Positions 27,504 to 37,496 of a stretch of DNA of 64,000 nucleotides are shown one piece after another (position 1 is the stretch's first letter; each line of letters starts with the position of its first letter). A model generated the notes under the pieces. The model was not told the origin of the DNA, did not search any database, and saw only the letters and a program-made list of their open reading frames with translations. The position numbers and the translations under genes are program-made. The stretch spans positions 124,001 through 188,000 of the forward strand of contig NZ_RQEP01000018.1 of assembly GCF_004770055.1 (NCBI RefSeq), given 5' to 3'. The DNA comes from Leptospira semungkisensis (GTDB lineage: Bacteria; Spirochaetota; Leptospiria; Leptospirales; Leptospiraceae).

Positions 27504-29654
27504 TTAGTAGACGGTATTCATTCTCATGTAAACGCCGGGATTCCGTTTAATGTACTGTATCAGTTCGTTCTGTGAAATAGAAAACAATTCCGTTTCCGAC
27601 TCCGCTTGGAACGTATAACTGGATACCAGTTTTTTGGATATCGCGTAGATCTCTCCCACGAAGTCTCCGTCGCTCAGTTCGGCTAATTTTTTGCCTGCCT
27701 GATATACGCTTACTTTTCCATGACGAATGATATATGCTTCGTGGTAAAACGCTTTTTCCGAGATAAGCACTGAACCCCTGTTCACCTTGGAAAGTCGCAT
27801 AATCATCTCAAGTTGAGTGACCTGATGACTAGTAAGTCCTTTGAAATGTCTGGAATCTATAAGTGTCTTCCAAGAATTGCTATCGCGAATGCTGTTCAGT
27901 CGAATCAAGTTCTGTCTTAGGTCCGTATTTCGAATAAATTGTAAGAACTTGTTCTTATCTATAGTAAGAGCTACTACATCTGTCTCCGCATATACGTCTG
28001 CTGCCCTAGGCAAATCTAAAACGAGAGAAGCCTCTCCGAAATATTCATATTGTCCGTAGCGCTTGATCGGTCCGATATCTGAATTTGCGAGTAAGCCTTC
28101 GAATTTCACATTTCCGGAAGCGATGATATAGAACTTATCACCAGGAGTTCCCTTCTTAATAATCTGATCTCCGCGCTTGTATCTTTCTTCCTGGACGATA
28201 AGAAGGAACTCCTTCGCCTTCTCTATCGGAAAACCGCTGAAAATATCGATCTGGCTTAAGATATCTAGTAAGTTATAAGCCTCCATATGCTTTGGAGGAG
28301 TGATCTCTGGATAAACAGTGTTCTCTATCCCAAAACGAGCCAGCTTCAACTTGGTGCCTTCCGGCATATCCGATCTAGCGATATGATAGACTGTGATCTT
28401 TTCTTGGATGTCGGGAGGAAGGCTAGCCAAATAACTCACCCTAGTATGAAGAGGGGGAATTCCTGCTTCATGATAGATAATCCTTCTGTCCCAAGGAAAC
28501 TCTTTCAGGAATTTCCAGCGAGATTCCGGAAGAACCCCCTTTTCGAACATCTTCTCATGTACATCCGGTTCGTTCAAATGATCAGAAGTATATACGAAGG
28601 ATTGGTCTTGGAAGAAGAACTCGAATCCTACAGAAGGAATAGAATGAAGTGCATAATGAAAATTGAATTCTCCCCCGTTGATCATTGCGGGTCGCCCGAT
28701 GATGATCGGTTGAAAATTAAATAATTCTAATAATTCTTTGCGGGGAATTTTAGTGAGAGCAGAATACTTGCGAATAAAGCTCTCCATCACAGTCGCAGTC
28801 GCATGAATGGTGATCTTAGTCTCTTCCATAATCTTTTGGAAGGTTCCTGCGTCATGGTCGGCATGGCAGTGAGTGAGAATCACATGGTTGATGAGCTTAG
28901 GATTCACATTGGACATGCGAAGCCATTCGGTAGAATTTACCGGAGGATCCACCATAATCCCCTGGTGATTCAGCCAGATAATGAATCCCGAAGTGTTGTC
29001 CTCAGGATCGAATCCATGAGAAGGTCCTAAACAAGTAATTCCTAATATAGGTGCTTGGAAAGGTTCCTCTAATCTATGACCGATCTCATACTTGATATTA
29101 AAACCGACCTCGCCTGGGATCTCAGTCTCTTTGGAACCGTCGGTGATCCTAAAATCGCCTGATGGAAGTTTGCGAACCAAGACCTTTCCGAGGTTCACCA
29201 TATTATCCGTATCGAATACTAGGAACTCGACCACATCGTCTAGTCCCTTATACCCTCTGAAATATGCCATCTCCGCTTTCATATCCGGAAAGCCATAAGA
29301 CTCAGCGCCGTTCAGATATTCAGATTCTAAATTGATCTCTTCAGGACCCATTAAGGATTCTTTAAGTACTGTAATGAGCTGATCCTTCTGTTCGGAAGTA
29401 CAGATAATGGTGGTTTTCTTTTGTCTTAAGAAGAAGTTGAAGTATATGGGAAATTCTAGCTCTGCGGTGCTAATCCCCTTTTCTACGTGAAAGAATTTGT
29501 TCGGAAGAATGAATACCAGGGGAGTTTTCTTTTCCGCCATCGTGTCCTTGATGGTTTCGGGAGGAGAGCCGATTTGAAAGTATCCCTCACTCGTATCTAC
29601 GAGATACCCTCCTCTAGGAAGTTCTATATATCCCCTGGTTTGTTCTTTTAGCAT
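27504..29654 (-). CDS. MBL-fold hydrolase with two cyclic-nucleotide-binding domains
   Basis: 716 residues. An N-terminal region (1-190) of unclear fold precedes a metallo-beta-lactamase-fold domain (about 195-460) with the metal motif VILTHCHADHDAG. Two cNMP-binding domains follow. The first carries a complete phosphate-binding cassette (FGEASLVLDLPRAADV with the Glu and Arg that grip cAMP/cGMP). The second (FVGEIYAISKKLVSSY) lacks the Arg and is probably not a nucleotide binder. Proteins of this layout are known in databases as cyclic-nucleotide-regulated phosphodiesterases; that activity is not shown by sequence alone. No signal peptide. Confidence 0.82.
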   Translation of the reverse strand: MLKEQTRGYIELPRGGYLVDTSEGYFQIGSPPETIKDTMAEKKTPLVFILPNKFFHVEKGISTAELEFPIYFNFFLRQKKTTIICTSEQKDQLITVLKESLMGPEEINLESEYLNGAESYGFPDMKAEMAYFRGYKGLDDVVEFLVFDTDNMVNLGKVLVRKLPSGDFRITDGSKETEIPGEVGFNIKYEIGHRLEEPFQAPILGITCLGPSHGFDPEDNTSGFIIWLNHQGIMVDPPVNSTEWLRMSNVNPKLINHVILTHCHADHDAGTFQKIMEETKITIHATATVMESFIRKYSALTKIPRKELLELFNFQPIIIGRPAMINGGEFNFHYALHSIPSVGFEFFFQDQSFVYTSDHLNEPDVHEKMFEKGVLPESRWKFLKEFPWDRRIIYHEAGIPPLHTRVSYLASLPPDIQEKITVYHIARSDMPEGTKLKLARFGIENTVYPEITPPKHMEAYNLLDILSQIDIFSGFPIEKAKEFLLIVQEERYKRGDQIIKKGTPGDKFYIIASGNVKFEGLLANSDIGPIKRYGQYEYFGEASLVLDLPRAADVYAETDVVALTIDKNKFLQFIRNTDLRQNLIRLNSIRDSNSWKTLIDSRHFKGLTSHQVTQLEMIMRLSKVNRGSVLISEKAFYHEAYIIRHGKVSVYQAGKKLAELSDGDFVGEIYAISKKLVSSYTFQAESETELFSISQNELIQYIKRNPGVYMRMNTVY

Positions 29655-29691
29655 GAGATTTCTGCCGCAGTTTTCGTTTTTTAGAAAAAGC

Positions 29692-30006
29692 TTATTTATG
29701 TCTTTCGATGAAGCTCTTGATTTGCGCCTTAGGAAGGGCTCCGATAATTTTATCCACCAATTGGCCGTCTTTAAAAAGCAAAAGGGTCGGCAAGGATTGT
29801 ATGTTTAATTTCTGGGCCGTATCCTGATTATCATCCACGTTTAGTTTTTTTATCTTTAAGGTTCCGTTCAACTCCGAGGAAAGTTCTTCCAAAACCGGGG
29901 AAACCATTCTGCAAGGTCCGCACCATTCGGCCCAGCAATCTACAAGGACCATACCTTCAGTGATCTCGGAAGTGAAAGTAGAGTCGTTTATTTCGGTCAA
30001 TGCCAT
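29692..30006 (-). CDS. trxA: Thioredoxin
   Basis: 104 residues, the normal size. The active site is WCGPC (Cys29 and Cys32) with the buried Asp and the cis-Pro in QSLPTLLLFKDGQLVDKIIGA, given as its key parts. An AAGGAG ribosome site lies ahead of the ATG. A cytoplasmic dithiol reductant that supplies ribonucleotide reductase and other enzymes. Co-directional with its neighbours, 37 bases upstream of the cyclic-nucleotide-binding gene. Confidence 0.96.
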   Translation of the reverse strand: MALTEINDSTFTSEITEGMVLVDCWAEWCGPCRMVSPVLEELSSELNGTLKIKKLNVDDNQDTAQKLNIQSLPTLLLFKDGQLVDKIIGALPKAQIKSFIERHK

Positions 30007-30058
30007 GAGCTAGATTTTCTCCTTTTTTTTCCCACTCTTTATAACAAATTGGACGGGT

Positions 30059-30868
30059 CTATTTCTTCTTTTTCTTCTTTTCCTTCTCCGCTTCTATGGC
30101 CTCTACCTTTTCTTTTAAGGATTCTATCAGGGTTTTTGTCTTTCCCAGATCCTCGGTTTCTCCCGTAGTTTGTAAGATTTTGCGGTTTACTTCCAGTAGG
30201 ACGATGGACTTTTTCAAGTCTCCCGCGTCCTGGGTAGAAAGATCGAATTTGGCACGGTACTCCTGAGCGGCGAAGTTACAGAGTTCGAGAATCAAATTAT
30301 AATGTTCTTGTCTAGGATAATAATAGGGATTCTCTAAGTCTCTTTCCTTCTCAAAAGCCCGGAAGTCAAAAAGATTCTTACTAAGAATGGCGATTTTAAA
30401 ATGGATCTCCGGAAAGCTCCATTTCCACTTGGAGTTCGAACCAAAGGCCTCTATCGTATTTGTGGTACACATGCGTAGGCCCTTTACGTAATTGAGCCTT
30501 TGGACTGGATTAAATTCCTCGATCTTTGCGAGCATGTCCTTGTTTTCCGCAAGACCCGACTCAAAGTCGACGCCCACCACCTTCTCCATGAAAGAAATAG
30601 CGCTATAAATTTCTTTCCTACCCTGGTTTAGGTAGGTATCCGATTTCAGATCTAGAACAGCTACGGAGATTTCGTTTATCAAAAGACAGGTATTGATGTT
30701 CTTGATAGAATTCAAGGAAAGCGCCACGTTAAAGTAGCCCTCCATCTTCGGATCCTTTCTAGATTGAGCTTTGAGAAGGTTTCCTTCCTTCTTCAAATCC
30801 TCCAAAAAGGCTCGAAAATCTACCAGTTTCTCCTGGAATTCCTGCTTTTGTTCCTTTGTCAGAGCCAT
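30059..30868 (-). CDS. Conserved-looking cytoplasmic helical protein of unknown function
   Basis: 269 residues, predicted mostly alpha-helical, without signal peptide or membrane segment. The C-terminus is a Lys/Glu coiled coil ending in six lysines ([14 protein letters not shown]). Central features are [19 protein letters not shown] and [19 protein letters not shown]. No family recognised. The gene starts 3 bases after the stop of the small protein upstream and 52 bases before trxA, so it belongs to the same transcription unit. Confidence 0.7.
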   Translation of the reverse strand: MALTKEQKQEFQEKLVDFRAFLEDLKKEGNLLKAQSRKDPKMEGYFNVALSLNSIKNINTCLLINEISVAVLDLKSDTYLNQGRKEIYSAISFMEKVVGVDFESGLAENKDMLAKIEEFNPVQRLNYVKGLRMCTTNTIEAFGSNSKWKWSFPEIHFKIAILSKNLFDFRAFEKERDLENPYYYPRQEHYNLILELCNFAAQEYRAKFDLSTQDAGDLKKSIVLLEVNRKILQTTGETEDLGKTKTLIESLKEKVEAIEAEKEKKKKKK

Positions 30869-30871
30869 TAT

Positions 30872-31066
30872 TTATACCTGCACATTAATCAAGCTACCTA
30901 CAGAAAGGGCATAGAGATAATCAGAATTGGGAGTATTCTCCTCTTTTTTCCGATCTTCTTCTCTAGACTCCTCGCTACCTGGTTGTTGGATAGGAAGAGG
31001 AACTGTGATCGAATCTATTGCAGACGTTTCTATTCTCATACCGATTCGCTTCTTTCGCCCTTTCAT
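30872..31066 (-). CDS. Small protein of unknown function
   Basis: 64 residues, starting at ATG 31066 with CTAAGG at a good distance; an internal ATG at 31039 would give 55 residues but has only a weak site. Sequence is basic at the start (MKGRKKRIGMRIE), with a Ser/Glu/Lys-rich acidic middle and a hydrophobic end (LYALSVGSLINVQV). Its stop lies 3 bases before the next ATG on the same strand, which supports a real gene. It resembles small FlgM- or anchor-type proteins in size only, so no function is given. Confidence 0.5.
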   Translation of the reverse strand: MKGRKKRIGMRIETSAIDSITVPLPIQQPGSEESREEDRKKEENTPNSDYLYALSVGSLINVQV

Positions 31067-31159
31067 CAGGACCTTAGTCCTAATAGAATTATCGGATCTT
31101 TACTACTAACTATTTGACATATATTGCAGACGCGAAATCCTAACAAAGGAGGAAGATCC

Positions 31160-31399
31160 ATGTATTCACCCCTTGCATTCATAGGAAACTTAGGTTGGCC
31201 GGAAATCCTCATTATCCTGTTTTTAGCTCTTCTCCTCTTCGGAGGCAAGCGACTTCCCTCCTTGGCAAAAGATTTAGGAGACGGAATTCGTTCTTTCAGG
31301 AAATCTCTATCGGGAGATTCCGAGGGAGAATCCGCTAAGATCCAAGAACCGGAAGAGAAGCCGGCAACCAGCACTAAGAAATCCAAAAAATCCGCTTAA
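31160..31399 (+). CDS. tatA: Sec-independent protein translocase TatA
   Basis: 79 residues from ATG 31160, fixed by an AAAGGAGG site at 31146-31153 (the frame is open further upstream). One N-terminal membrane helix (GWPEILIILFLALLLFGG) is followed by the amphipathic helix LPSLAKDLGDGIRSFRKSL and a charged disordered tail (KPATSTKKSKKSA), the TatA layout. It forms the pore for folded, twin-arginine proteins with TatC. No separate tatB is seen, so this is the minimal TatAC type. Confidence 0.95.
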   Translation: MYSPLAFIGNLGWPEILIILFLALLLFGGKRLPSLAKDLGDGIRSFRKSLSGDSEGESAKIQEPEEKPATSTKKSKKSA

Positions 31400-31463
31400 T
31401 TGACGTAATTGATGCCCGAATCGCTTCGGGCAGATCTTCGCGGATGATTTGCATTCTTATTCT

Positions 31464-32267
31464 ATGTCCTCAAAAACAAAGCCCCCAAAACAAAAAACTC
31501 TAGAATCTCCGAAATTAACCCCGGATCCAGATGCCCTCGTAACGGAGAGGGAGAAGTTCATGACCCTGGGCGAGCATTTGGAAGAATTACGCTCGGTACT
31601 CCTTCGGACTATATTCGTATTCTCATTCTTCTTCGTTGCTTCTTTGTTTTTCGGAGAAGAGATCCATAAGGTTTTCACAAGACCCTACAAGAACGTATTG
31701 GGGGAAGGTGCCACCTTCTACCAGATCAAACTCATGGCTCCGTTCATGGTGTATCTTAGAACCGGATTCATGGTTTCTGTGCTCGTGAGTTTTCCGTTTA
31801 CCCTTGTCTTTCTCTGGGGATTCGTTGCCCCTGCCCTCGAACCGAAAACAGCAAGACTTGGGAAGGCGCTCATCGCATTTTCAACTGTTCTTTTCTGGTT
31901 GGGAGTTTGGCTTTGCTGGACCCAAGCCTTCGAGAATTTCCTCAGAATCTTTTTAGTTACCTTTCGTCCTCTAGATATAGAAACAAAGCTCCCTATCGAC
32001 GAATACTACGACGTATTCTTTAATATACATCTGATCTTCGGTCTCGCCTTTCAATTGCCGGTTCTAATGGTATTGCTCGCTGCATTGGGTATATTAAAAC
32101 TTTCTTTCCTACTTTCTCATTGGAGAGAAGCAATCTTAGGACTGGCGGTGGCCGCTGCAGTGCTTTCTCCCGGACCGGATATCATGTCCATGCTCATGCT
32201 ATTTATTCCTCTATTAGGACTCTTCGCGATCTCACTCGTTTTGATCGCAATTATTGAAAGGAAGTAG
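31464..32267 (+). CDS. tatC: Sec-independent protein translocase TatC
   Basis: 267 residues counted from the ATG at 31464; another in-frame ATG lies at 31449. Six membrane helices are visible. The N-terminal [19 protein letters not shown] includes the conserved Glu that binds the twin-arginine signal, and [16 protein letters not shown] and [21 protein letters not shown] carry the family's C-terminal marks. It is the Tat receptor in the inner membrane. It follows tatA by 64 bases. Confidence 0.95.
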   Translation: MSSKTKPPKQKTLESPKLTPDPDALVTEREKFMTLGEHLEELRSVLLRTIFVFSFFFVASLFFGEEIHKVFTRPYKNVLGEGATFYQIKLMAPFMVYLRTGFMVSVLVSFPFTLVFLWGFVAPALEPKTARLGKALIAFSTVLFWLGVWLCWTQAFENFLRIFLVTFRPLDIETKLPIDEYYDVFFNIHLIFGLAFQLPVLMVLLAALGILKLSFLLSHWREAILGLAVAAAVLSPGPDIMSMLMLFIPLLGLFAISLVLIAIIERK

Positions 32268-32268
32268 G

Positions 32269-33369
32269 ATGTTCCCCCAGATTCAATCCAAGCATCGATT
32301 GGCTTTTGCATCATTCACCGCTTCCTTCATTCTATTCTTATTATATTTACTTTTGGATGATTTTCTTTTCGGGGAAGAGATTCGAAAAGAACTCAGGCAT
32401 TTTGTTTGGCTCCGGTTACTGATAGGATTTTTCTTTTCCGGGATCTTAGGCACCCTAACCTTCTATCTTTTGCAATTTAATTTTAGATCCTTGCGCTCCT
32501 TATCCCAGCTATTACAAAACTGGACCCAGGATGTGTACGAAGATTCCGGCGAAATAGAAAGAGAAGACGAGTTAGGAGAACTAGCGAGACATTTCAGGAT
32601 CGCACTCTACCAGAGAAAGGCCAAGGAAGAGAATGTTTCCCAAGAAGCATTGAGCAAGAAGGAAAGAGAACTCTCGGATAAGATCCAGAAATTCTTTCAT
32701 AAAGTCCGTTTACACAAGATCAAGAATTTGGACATCACTGTATTTCCACGCAGCTCGGAAAAAGCGGAAAGCGATTATGCAAGTATTATCCCAACCGCCG
32801 ACGGTTGCTTAGGAATATTGGCAGGCTTTCCGAATTACGGAGCCTTAGAATCCGCATTAAAGACCAGATTAGAAGGAATGATCTCTCTCGCCCAAGAGAC
32901 TACAGGTCTCCGAGGAGAGGATCTATTGTACAAAATCGATAGAGCTATTCGCTCCACTCCGATTTCTTATTTGAATCTTACCTTATTTTATTTGGAAACA
33001 AGGAACGGAGAAGCTGGCATCCTACAATACCAAAAGCTTCCCGCATTCGTTCATCGGAACGGAAAAACAAATGTATTACCAAATTCTAAACAAGTATTTT
33101 ATGATTTTCGAAGCACTCAAAGGGATGTAAGAAAGATCTCTCTAAAGCCGGGAGAATTTTTCGTAGTCTTAAGCGATCGCCTCTTAGAACTTTCCAATGG
33201 AACTACGGAGACCCAATTTCACTCTAAGCTGCAGAATTGGAGCTCCAATAAAGAGTATAAGAATTCCCGGGATCTCACTCTGGATTTCGGTCGTTTCCTC
33301 GAAACAGAAGCAGGCAAGAAGGGACTTTCTAATGCTGCAATTCTAACTGTAGGCAGGGTTTGGGATTAA
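32269..33369 (+). CDS. Membrane protein with HAMP-like linker and degenerate PP2C/SpoIIE domain
   Basis: 366 residues from ATG 32269, with AAAGGAAG ahead of it and overlapping nothing; tatC ends one base before. Two membrane helices (about 12-33 and 50-73) enclose a very short loop, then a HAMP-like stretch (about 75-120) and a coiled coil (SKKERELSDKIQKFFHK). The C-terminal domain (about 150-365) follows the SpoIIE/RsbU phosphatase layout (ADGCLGILAGFPN, LNLTLFYLETRNGEAGILQY, VVLSDRLLELSNGT), but the metal-binding positions are altered: no GHG after the ADG and Arg in place of the Gly of the DG motif. Probably a pseudo-phosphatase or a signalling partner. Confidence 0.68.
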   Translation: MFPQIQSKHRLAFASFTASFILFLLYLLLDDFLFGEEIRKELRHFVWLRLLIGFFFSGILGTLTFYLLQFNFRSLRSLSQLLQNWTQDVYEDSGEIEREDELGELARHFRIALYQRKAKEENVSQEALSKKERELSDKIQKFFHKVRLHKIKNLDITVFPRSSEKAESDYASIIPTADGCLGILAGFPNYGALESALKTRLEGMISLAQETTGLRGEDLLYKIDRAIRSTPISYLNLTLFYLETRNGEAGILQYQKLPAFVHRNGKTNVLPNSKQVFYDFRSTQRDVRKISLKPGEFFVVLSDRLLELSNGTTETQFHSKLQNWSSNKEYKNSRDLTLDFGRFLETEAGKKGLSNAAILTVGRVWD

Positions 33370-33461
33370 GCGCAGCAATTGCACGCTGATAGAAACCGAG
33401 CTTCATAGATCGTAGAGAATCTCTGCGAATCGCAAAACTCGCAGTATTCGAATTGCTTACT

Positions 33462-34733
33462 TTAAGCGATCTTAGGTTCTTTCTTCAGTACTAGCTTAGG
33501 TGGCTTGGTTCCGGTAACCGCATCTTCTGTGATGATTACTTCTTCCACATCTTTGCGGGAAGGAATCTCATACATCAAATCCAACATCAAATTCTCGACG
33601 ATGGCTCTTAGGCCACGAGCTCCGGACTCTCTTTCAATCGCAAGTTGTGCGATCTTATCTATTGCAGATTCTTCGAAGGAGAGTTTTACATTCTCCATTT
33701 CTAGAATCTTAGTGTACTGACGTAAAATTGCGTTCTTAGGCTCTTTGAAAATGCGTTTCAGCATTTCAATGCTCAGGTCTTGCAAGGTTGCAATCACCGG
33801 CATACGCCCGATAAACTCAGGAATCAATCCGAACTTCATCAAATCGTCCGGGATCACTCGAGCAAGGATCTCTCCTTTGGACTCGTCTCGGACTACCTTT
33901 CCTTCTTTCTCATCGCTACCGAAACCGATGGTTTTCACACCTGTTCTAGTCTTGATGATATTATCCAGATCCACGAAGGCTCCACCCAGAATGAAGAGGA
34001 TATTCTTAGTATCCACTTGCAGATATTCTTGGTGAGGATGCTTTCTTCCGCCTTGAGGAGGAACATTTGCCACAGTCCCTTCGATAATCTTTAAGAGAGC
34101 CTGCTGTACTCCTTCTCCGCTCACATCACGAGTGATGGAAGCGCTGTCGGATTTGCGTGCAATCTTATCTACTTCGTCTATATAGATGATACCGATCTCA
34201 GCTTTCTTGATATCGTTGTCCGCGTTTTGGATCAGTTTGAGGATGATATTCTCGACATCTTCCCCTACATAACCTGCTTCAGTTAGAGCGGTTGCATCTA
34301 CGATCGCAAAAGGAACTTTGATGATCTTAGCAAGAGTTTGTGCAAGAAGGGTTTTTCCGGATCCTGTAGGTCCGATCAGAAGAATATTCGATTTTTCTAA
34401 TTCGATATCCGCTTTCTTGTCTTTGAGATAAATTCTTTTGTAATGATTGTAAACCGCGACAGACAATGCCTTCTTTGCATGGTCTTGTCCGATTACATAC
34501 TGATCCAAGATTGCCTTGATAGCCGCAGGATTTGGGACCTCGCCTAAAAGCTCAGTGCGTTCTTTTTCTTGCTCAGGCTCTTCGGCGATGATCTCGTTAC
34601 AGAGAGAAATACACTCGTCGCAAATATAAACACCGGGACCGGCGACCAACCGTTTGACGGAATCCTGTTCTTTTCCGCAAAACGAACAAAACAATTTTTG
34701 CTTACTATTGGTTCCGGTAGGTTTCTTTGCCAC
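33462..34733 (-). CDS. clpX: ATP-dependent Clp protease ATP-binding subunit ClpX
   Basis: 423 residues, the usual length. A zinc-binding domain (Cys16, Cys19, Cys38, Cys41) is followed by an AAA+ core with Walker A GPTGSGKT (121-128), Walker [11 protein letters not shown], pore loop GYVG and the sensor region [12 protein letters not shown]. It unfolds tagged proteins and feeds ClpP. It is 12 bases downstream of clpP. Confidence 0.98.
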   Translation of the reverse strand: MAKKPTGTNSKQKLFCSFCGKEQDSVKRLVAGPGVYICDECISLCNEIIAEEPEQEKERTELLGEVPNPAAIKAILDQYVIGQDHAKKALSVAVYNHYKRIYLKDKKADIELEKSNILLIGPTGSGKTLLAQTLAKIIKVPFAIVDATALTEAGYVGEDVENIILKLIQNADNDIKKAEIGIIYIDEVDKIARKSDSASITRDVSGEGVQQALLKIIEGTVANVPPQGGRKHPHQEYLQVDTKNILFILGGAFVDLDNIIKTRTGVKTIGFGSDEKEGKVVRDESKGEILARVIPDDLMKFGLIPEFIGRMPVIATLQDLSIEMLKRIFKEPKNAILRQYTKILEMENVKLSFEESAIDKIAQLAIERESGARGLRAIVENLMLDLMYEIPSRKDVEEVIITEDAVTGTKPPKLVLKKEPKIA

Positions 34734-34745
34734 GGGATCCCCCTA

Positions 34746-35339
34746 TTAATTCTTCTGGCGCTCGATTGAAATGACGGAGTCTATGATCCCGTAGGCTTGC
34801 GCCTCTTCGGCAGTCATATAAAGATCTCTCTCCGTATCTTTCTGGATCATCTCTACGGTCTTATCCGTATGTTTCGCGTAGAGTCCATTCAGAACTTCTT
34901 TCAGTTTCAACACTTCCTTAGCTTGGATCGCGATATCGGAAGCTTGGCCGGTAGCACCTCCAGTCGGTTGGTGCATCATGATCCTGGAATGAGGAAGAGC
35001 CGAACGTTTGCCCTTTGCTCCACCAGCCAATAATAATGCAGCCATAGAGGAAGCTTGACCTACACAGAGAGTCCGAACATCGGCCTTAATATACTGCATA
35101 GTGTCGTAAATGGCAAGCCCGGAAGATACATATCCTCCGGGAGAGTTAATATATAAATAGATGTCTCGGTCGGGGTTTTCCGCGTCTAGAAACAGAAGTT
35201 GCGCGATCACAACGTTCGCGTATTCGTCAGAAATTGCATTCCCAAGGAAAATAATCCGGTCTTTTAAAAGACGAGAATATATATCATAGGATCTTTCACT
35301 CCTACCCGTTTGCTCGATAACGACAGGAATTACGCTCAT
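34746..35339 (-). CDS. clpP: ATP-dependent Clp protease proteolytic subunit ClpP
   Basis: 197 residues. The catalytic triad is Ser98 (in GQASSMA), His123 (in SRIMMHQP) and Asp172 (in [11 protein letters not shown]). Start ATG overlaps the tig stop by 4 bases (35336-35339), so tig-clpP translation is coupled. It forms the tetradecameric barrel that works with ClpX. Confidence 0.98.
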   Translation of the reverse strand: MSVIPVVIEQTGRSERSYDIYSRLLKDRIIFLGNAISDEYANVVIAQLLFLDAENPDRDIYLYINSPGGYVSSGLAIYDTMQYIKADVRTLCVGQASSMAALLLAGGAKGKRSALPHSRIMMHQPTGGATGQASDIAIQAKEVLKLKEVLNGLYAKHTDKTVEMIQKDTERDLYMTAEEAQAYGIIDSVISIERQKN

Positions 35340-36721
35340 ACTCCTCCAGTTTCCTTGTTAGAAAGGAATTCCTTTAGCTGACGGATACTCATCTTCTCGT
35401 TGTATTTCTTTTCTACAAGCTGGAAGAGGGTATCGTCTATCTTTTTTGCTAAAAAATTGTCCCGGTAAGTCTCGATTAGTTTACCTTTTTCCAACTCTTT
35501 TTTAAAATCGGCGTCCGGCATACCGTATCTTGAGGCAAGAGAAGAGATTTCCTTATCGAATTCCTCGTCGCTGAGGGAGATATTCTCGGCCGCAGCCAAT
35601 TTTTGTCTCGCGAAGTATCCCTTGAGTCTATTCTCTGCAATGTCCTTGAAGGAGCTTCTGATCTCCTCCAAAGGCTTTCCGACCATCTCCGCGTATTTCT
35701 CAATGCTCGGAATATGTTCCTTAGGGATCCTTCCCCCCTGGCCTCTGCCAAGGACATCTTGCATCATACCTTGGTATACATGCTCGGACTCTTCGTTCAC
35801 ATAAGAATCCGGGAAGACGAATTTGGAATCTTCGACGAGTTCCTTATAGATCTCCTCCATCTTTTTGGACTTCACGCCTTCGGTATAATTCTTGGTAAGA
35901 TCTTCCTTGAATTTATCCTTTAATGCCTGAAGAGAAGTGGATCCGTCATACTCGCTTGCTAGATCGTCGTCTAACTCGGGTAATACTTCTTTATAAATTG
36001 CCTTGAGAGTCATAGCAAACTCTACAGTCTTGTTCGCGAGGTCTTCTCTTCCGTAATCCGCAGGATAGGTATAAGAGAAGTTTTTAAGTTCTCCGGTCTT
36101 CATTCCGTACAGGTGATCGTCGAAGCCTGGAAGATTATTCGCTTCTCCTAATTTATAATCGGAGGAACCATTCTTAGCGTTGGTAGGCTCTTTGCCCTCT
36201 TCCTTCACTTCGAATTCCATATCTACGATATCATTTGCTTCCGCGCCTTCTTGCGGCTCTCTTAAAAGCTTGCGAGCGAGTTGCTTACGCACGAACTGCA
36301 ATTCTTCCACAACATCCTCGTCTGTGACTTGGACTTCAGGAAGTTTGATCTTGATCTTTTTATATTTTCCTAGAGTGACTTCAGGCTCGGAATCATATAC
36401 TGCGGTCGCAAGTAAGCTCTTGCCGGGAATATAATCCTCAACGGTGAATTTCGGGAATCGGACCATCTTGTGTTCCAGCTTTCCGGAAAGATCACTCACG
36501 GTTTCTGCAAGAAGAAGGTTGATTGCGTCGTTTGCAACGGAGTCCCCGAGATGACGCTTGACCATGTCGAGAGGAGCCTTGCCTGGGCGGAAGCCTGGGA
36601 CCTTCAGTTCCTTTTGCTTTTCTTTATAAGCCTTTTCGAACGCCTTTTCTAGGTCGTTCTTATCAAAGGTAAGTTTTAATTCTACGGATGCGTTTTGATT
36701 TTTTTTTGTCTTGAATTCCAT
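35336..36721 (-). CDS. tig: Trigger factor
   Basis: 461 residues from the ATG at 36721; the frame is open upstream into the tRNA, which is not coding. The ribosome-binding loop GFRPGKAP (43-50) is intact. A PPIase-like domain (about 155-245, with GKKEEG-like features [18 protein letters not shown] and [17 protein letters not shown]) and a helical chaperone C-terminus follow. It meets nascent chains at the ribosome exit. tRNA-Gly lies 40 bases upstream on the same strand and may share its transcript. Confidence 0.95.
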   Translation of the reverse strand: MEFKTKKNQNASVELKLTFDKNDLEKAFEKAYKEKQKELKVPGFRPGKAPLDMVKRHLGDSVANDAINLLLAETVSDLSGKLEHKMVRFPKFTVEDYIPGKSLLATAVYDSEPEVTLGKYKKIKIKLPEVQVTDEDVVEELQFVRKQLARKLLREPQEGAEANDIVDMEFEVKEEGKEPTNAKNGSSDYKLGEANNLPGFDDHLYGMKTGELKNFSYTYPADYGREDLANKTVEFAMTLKAIYKEVLPELDDDLASEYDGSTSLQALKDKFKEDLTKNYTEGVKSKKMEEIYKELVEDSKFVFPDSYVNEESEHVYQGMMQDVLGRGQGGRIPKEHIPSIEKYAEMVGKPLEEIRSSFKDIAENRLKGYFARQKLAAAENISLSDEEFDKEISSLASRYGMPDADFKKELEKGKLIETYRDNFLAKKIDDTLFQLVEKKYNEKMSIRQLKEFLSNKETGGV

Positions 36722-36760
36722 GGTTTCAGAAGACAGAGGGCGGACAGACTTTCCTCTGTA

Positions 36761-36833
<73 letters not shown>

Positions 36834-36887
36834 TTGGTTGGTAGAGCCATAATTTCTCTTTAGGACCCCCTGTAAATCGGTTTTTGC

Positions 36888-37496
36888 CTAAAAACCCAAC
36901 AGATCCTTAGGTGTATTCAGATTGGAAAATCCCCTTTTTTCTCGAACAGGTATTTCGAATAAACTCAGATCCGCATCCTCCAGTAGGTCTTTAGGAGAGA
37001 AGGAAATCTTCTCCTCTTTTCGAGTTCTTTCCAAGAGAGAAGACAAAAATTCGGATTTATAAAGACCGCATAACGGTTCTATTCCCGCTTCCGTTCGGTA
37101 GAAGGCTCCGTCCTTAGAATCTTTTCCCGACATCATTAGCCTAAGAAGGGTCTTAGTCTTCAGTAATGGCATATCCACCGCCAAAACTAAGAAAGAAGAA
37201 GGATGAAAGTCTTTCGTCGCCGCAGAAAATGCACTTAAGATCCCGCAAAGAGGGCCCTGGACTTTAGATATAGAGTCGGAGATTAAAAACTCTCGCGAGA
37301 TATAGTTTGAATAGACTTCTTTTTGTTCTTCTCTAACGGAAACGTATACGGTTTCACAGAGACTCCTAAGTTTATGATAGGACTTCTGCAGAAAATTCGT
37401 CTCGTCTCGCAAGGAAAGAAGTGCCTTATCTCTTCCCATCCGAGAGCTTAAGCCTCCGGCAAGAAGAATGCCTGAAGTATCAGTGCTGGGTCTCAT
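36888..37496 (-). CDS. mobA: Molybdenum cofactor guanylyltransferase (MobA-like)
   Basis: 202 residues with the nucleotidyltransferase signature ILLAGGLSSRMGRDKALL (10-27) and FLVLAVDMPLL, where Asp binds Mg. MobA joins GMP to molybdopterin to make the guanine dinucleotide form used by DMSO-reductase-family enzymes, one of which is encoded at 40907. Overlaps the moaE end by 17 bases. Last gene of the moaA-moaD-moaE-mobA unit. Confidence 0.87.
   Translation of the reverse strand: MRPSTDTSGILLAGGLSSRMGRDKALLSLRDETNFLQKSYHKLRSLCETVYVSVREEQKEVYSNYISREFLISDSISKVQGPLCGILSAFSAATKDFHPSSFLVLAVDMPLLKTKTLLRLMMSGKDSKDGAFYRTEAGIEPLCGLYKSEFLSSLLERTRKEEKISFSPKDLLEDADLSLFEIPVREKRGFSNLNTPKDLLGF

Noticed and set aside
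33423..33444. CTGCGA/TCGCAG stem after clpX as a terminator
   Set aside because: 6 bp, no T-tract on either strand.
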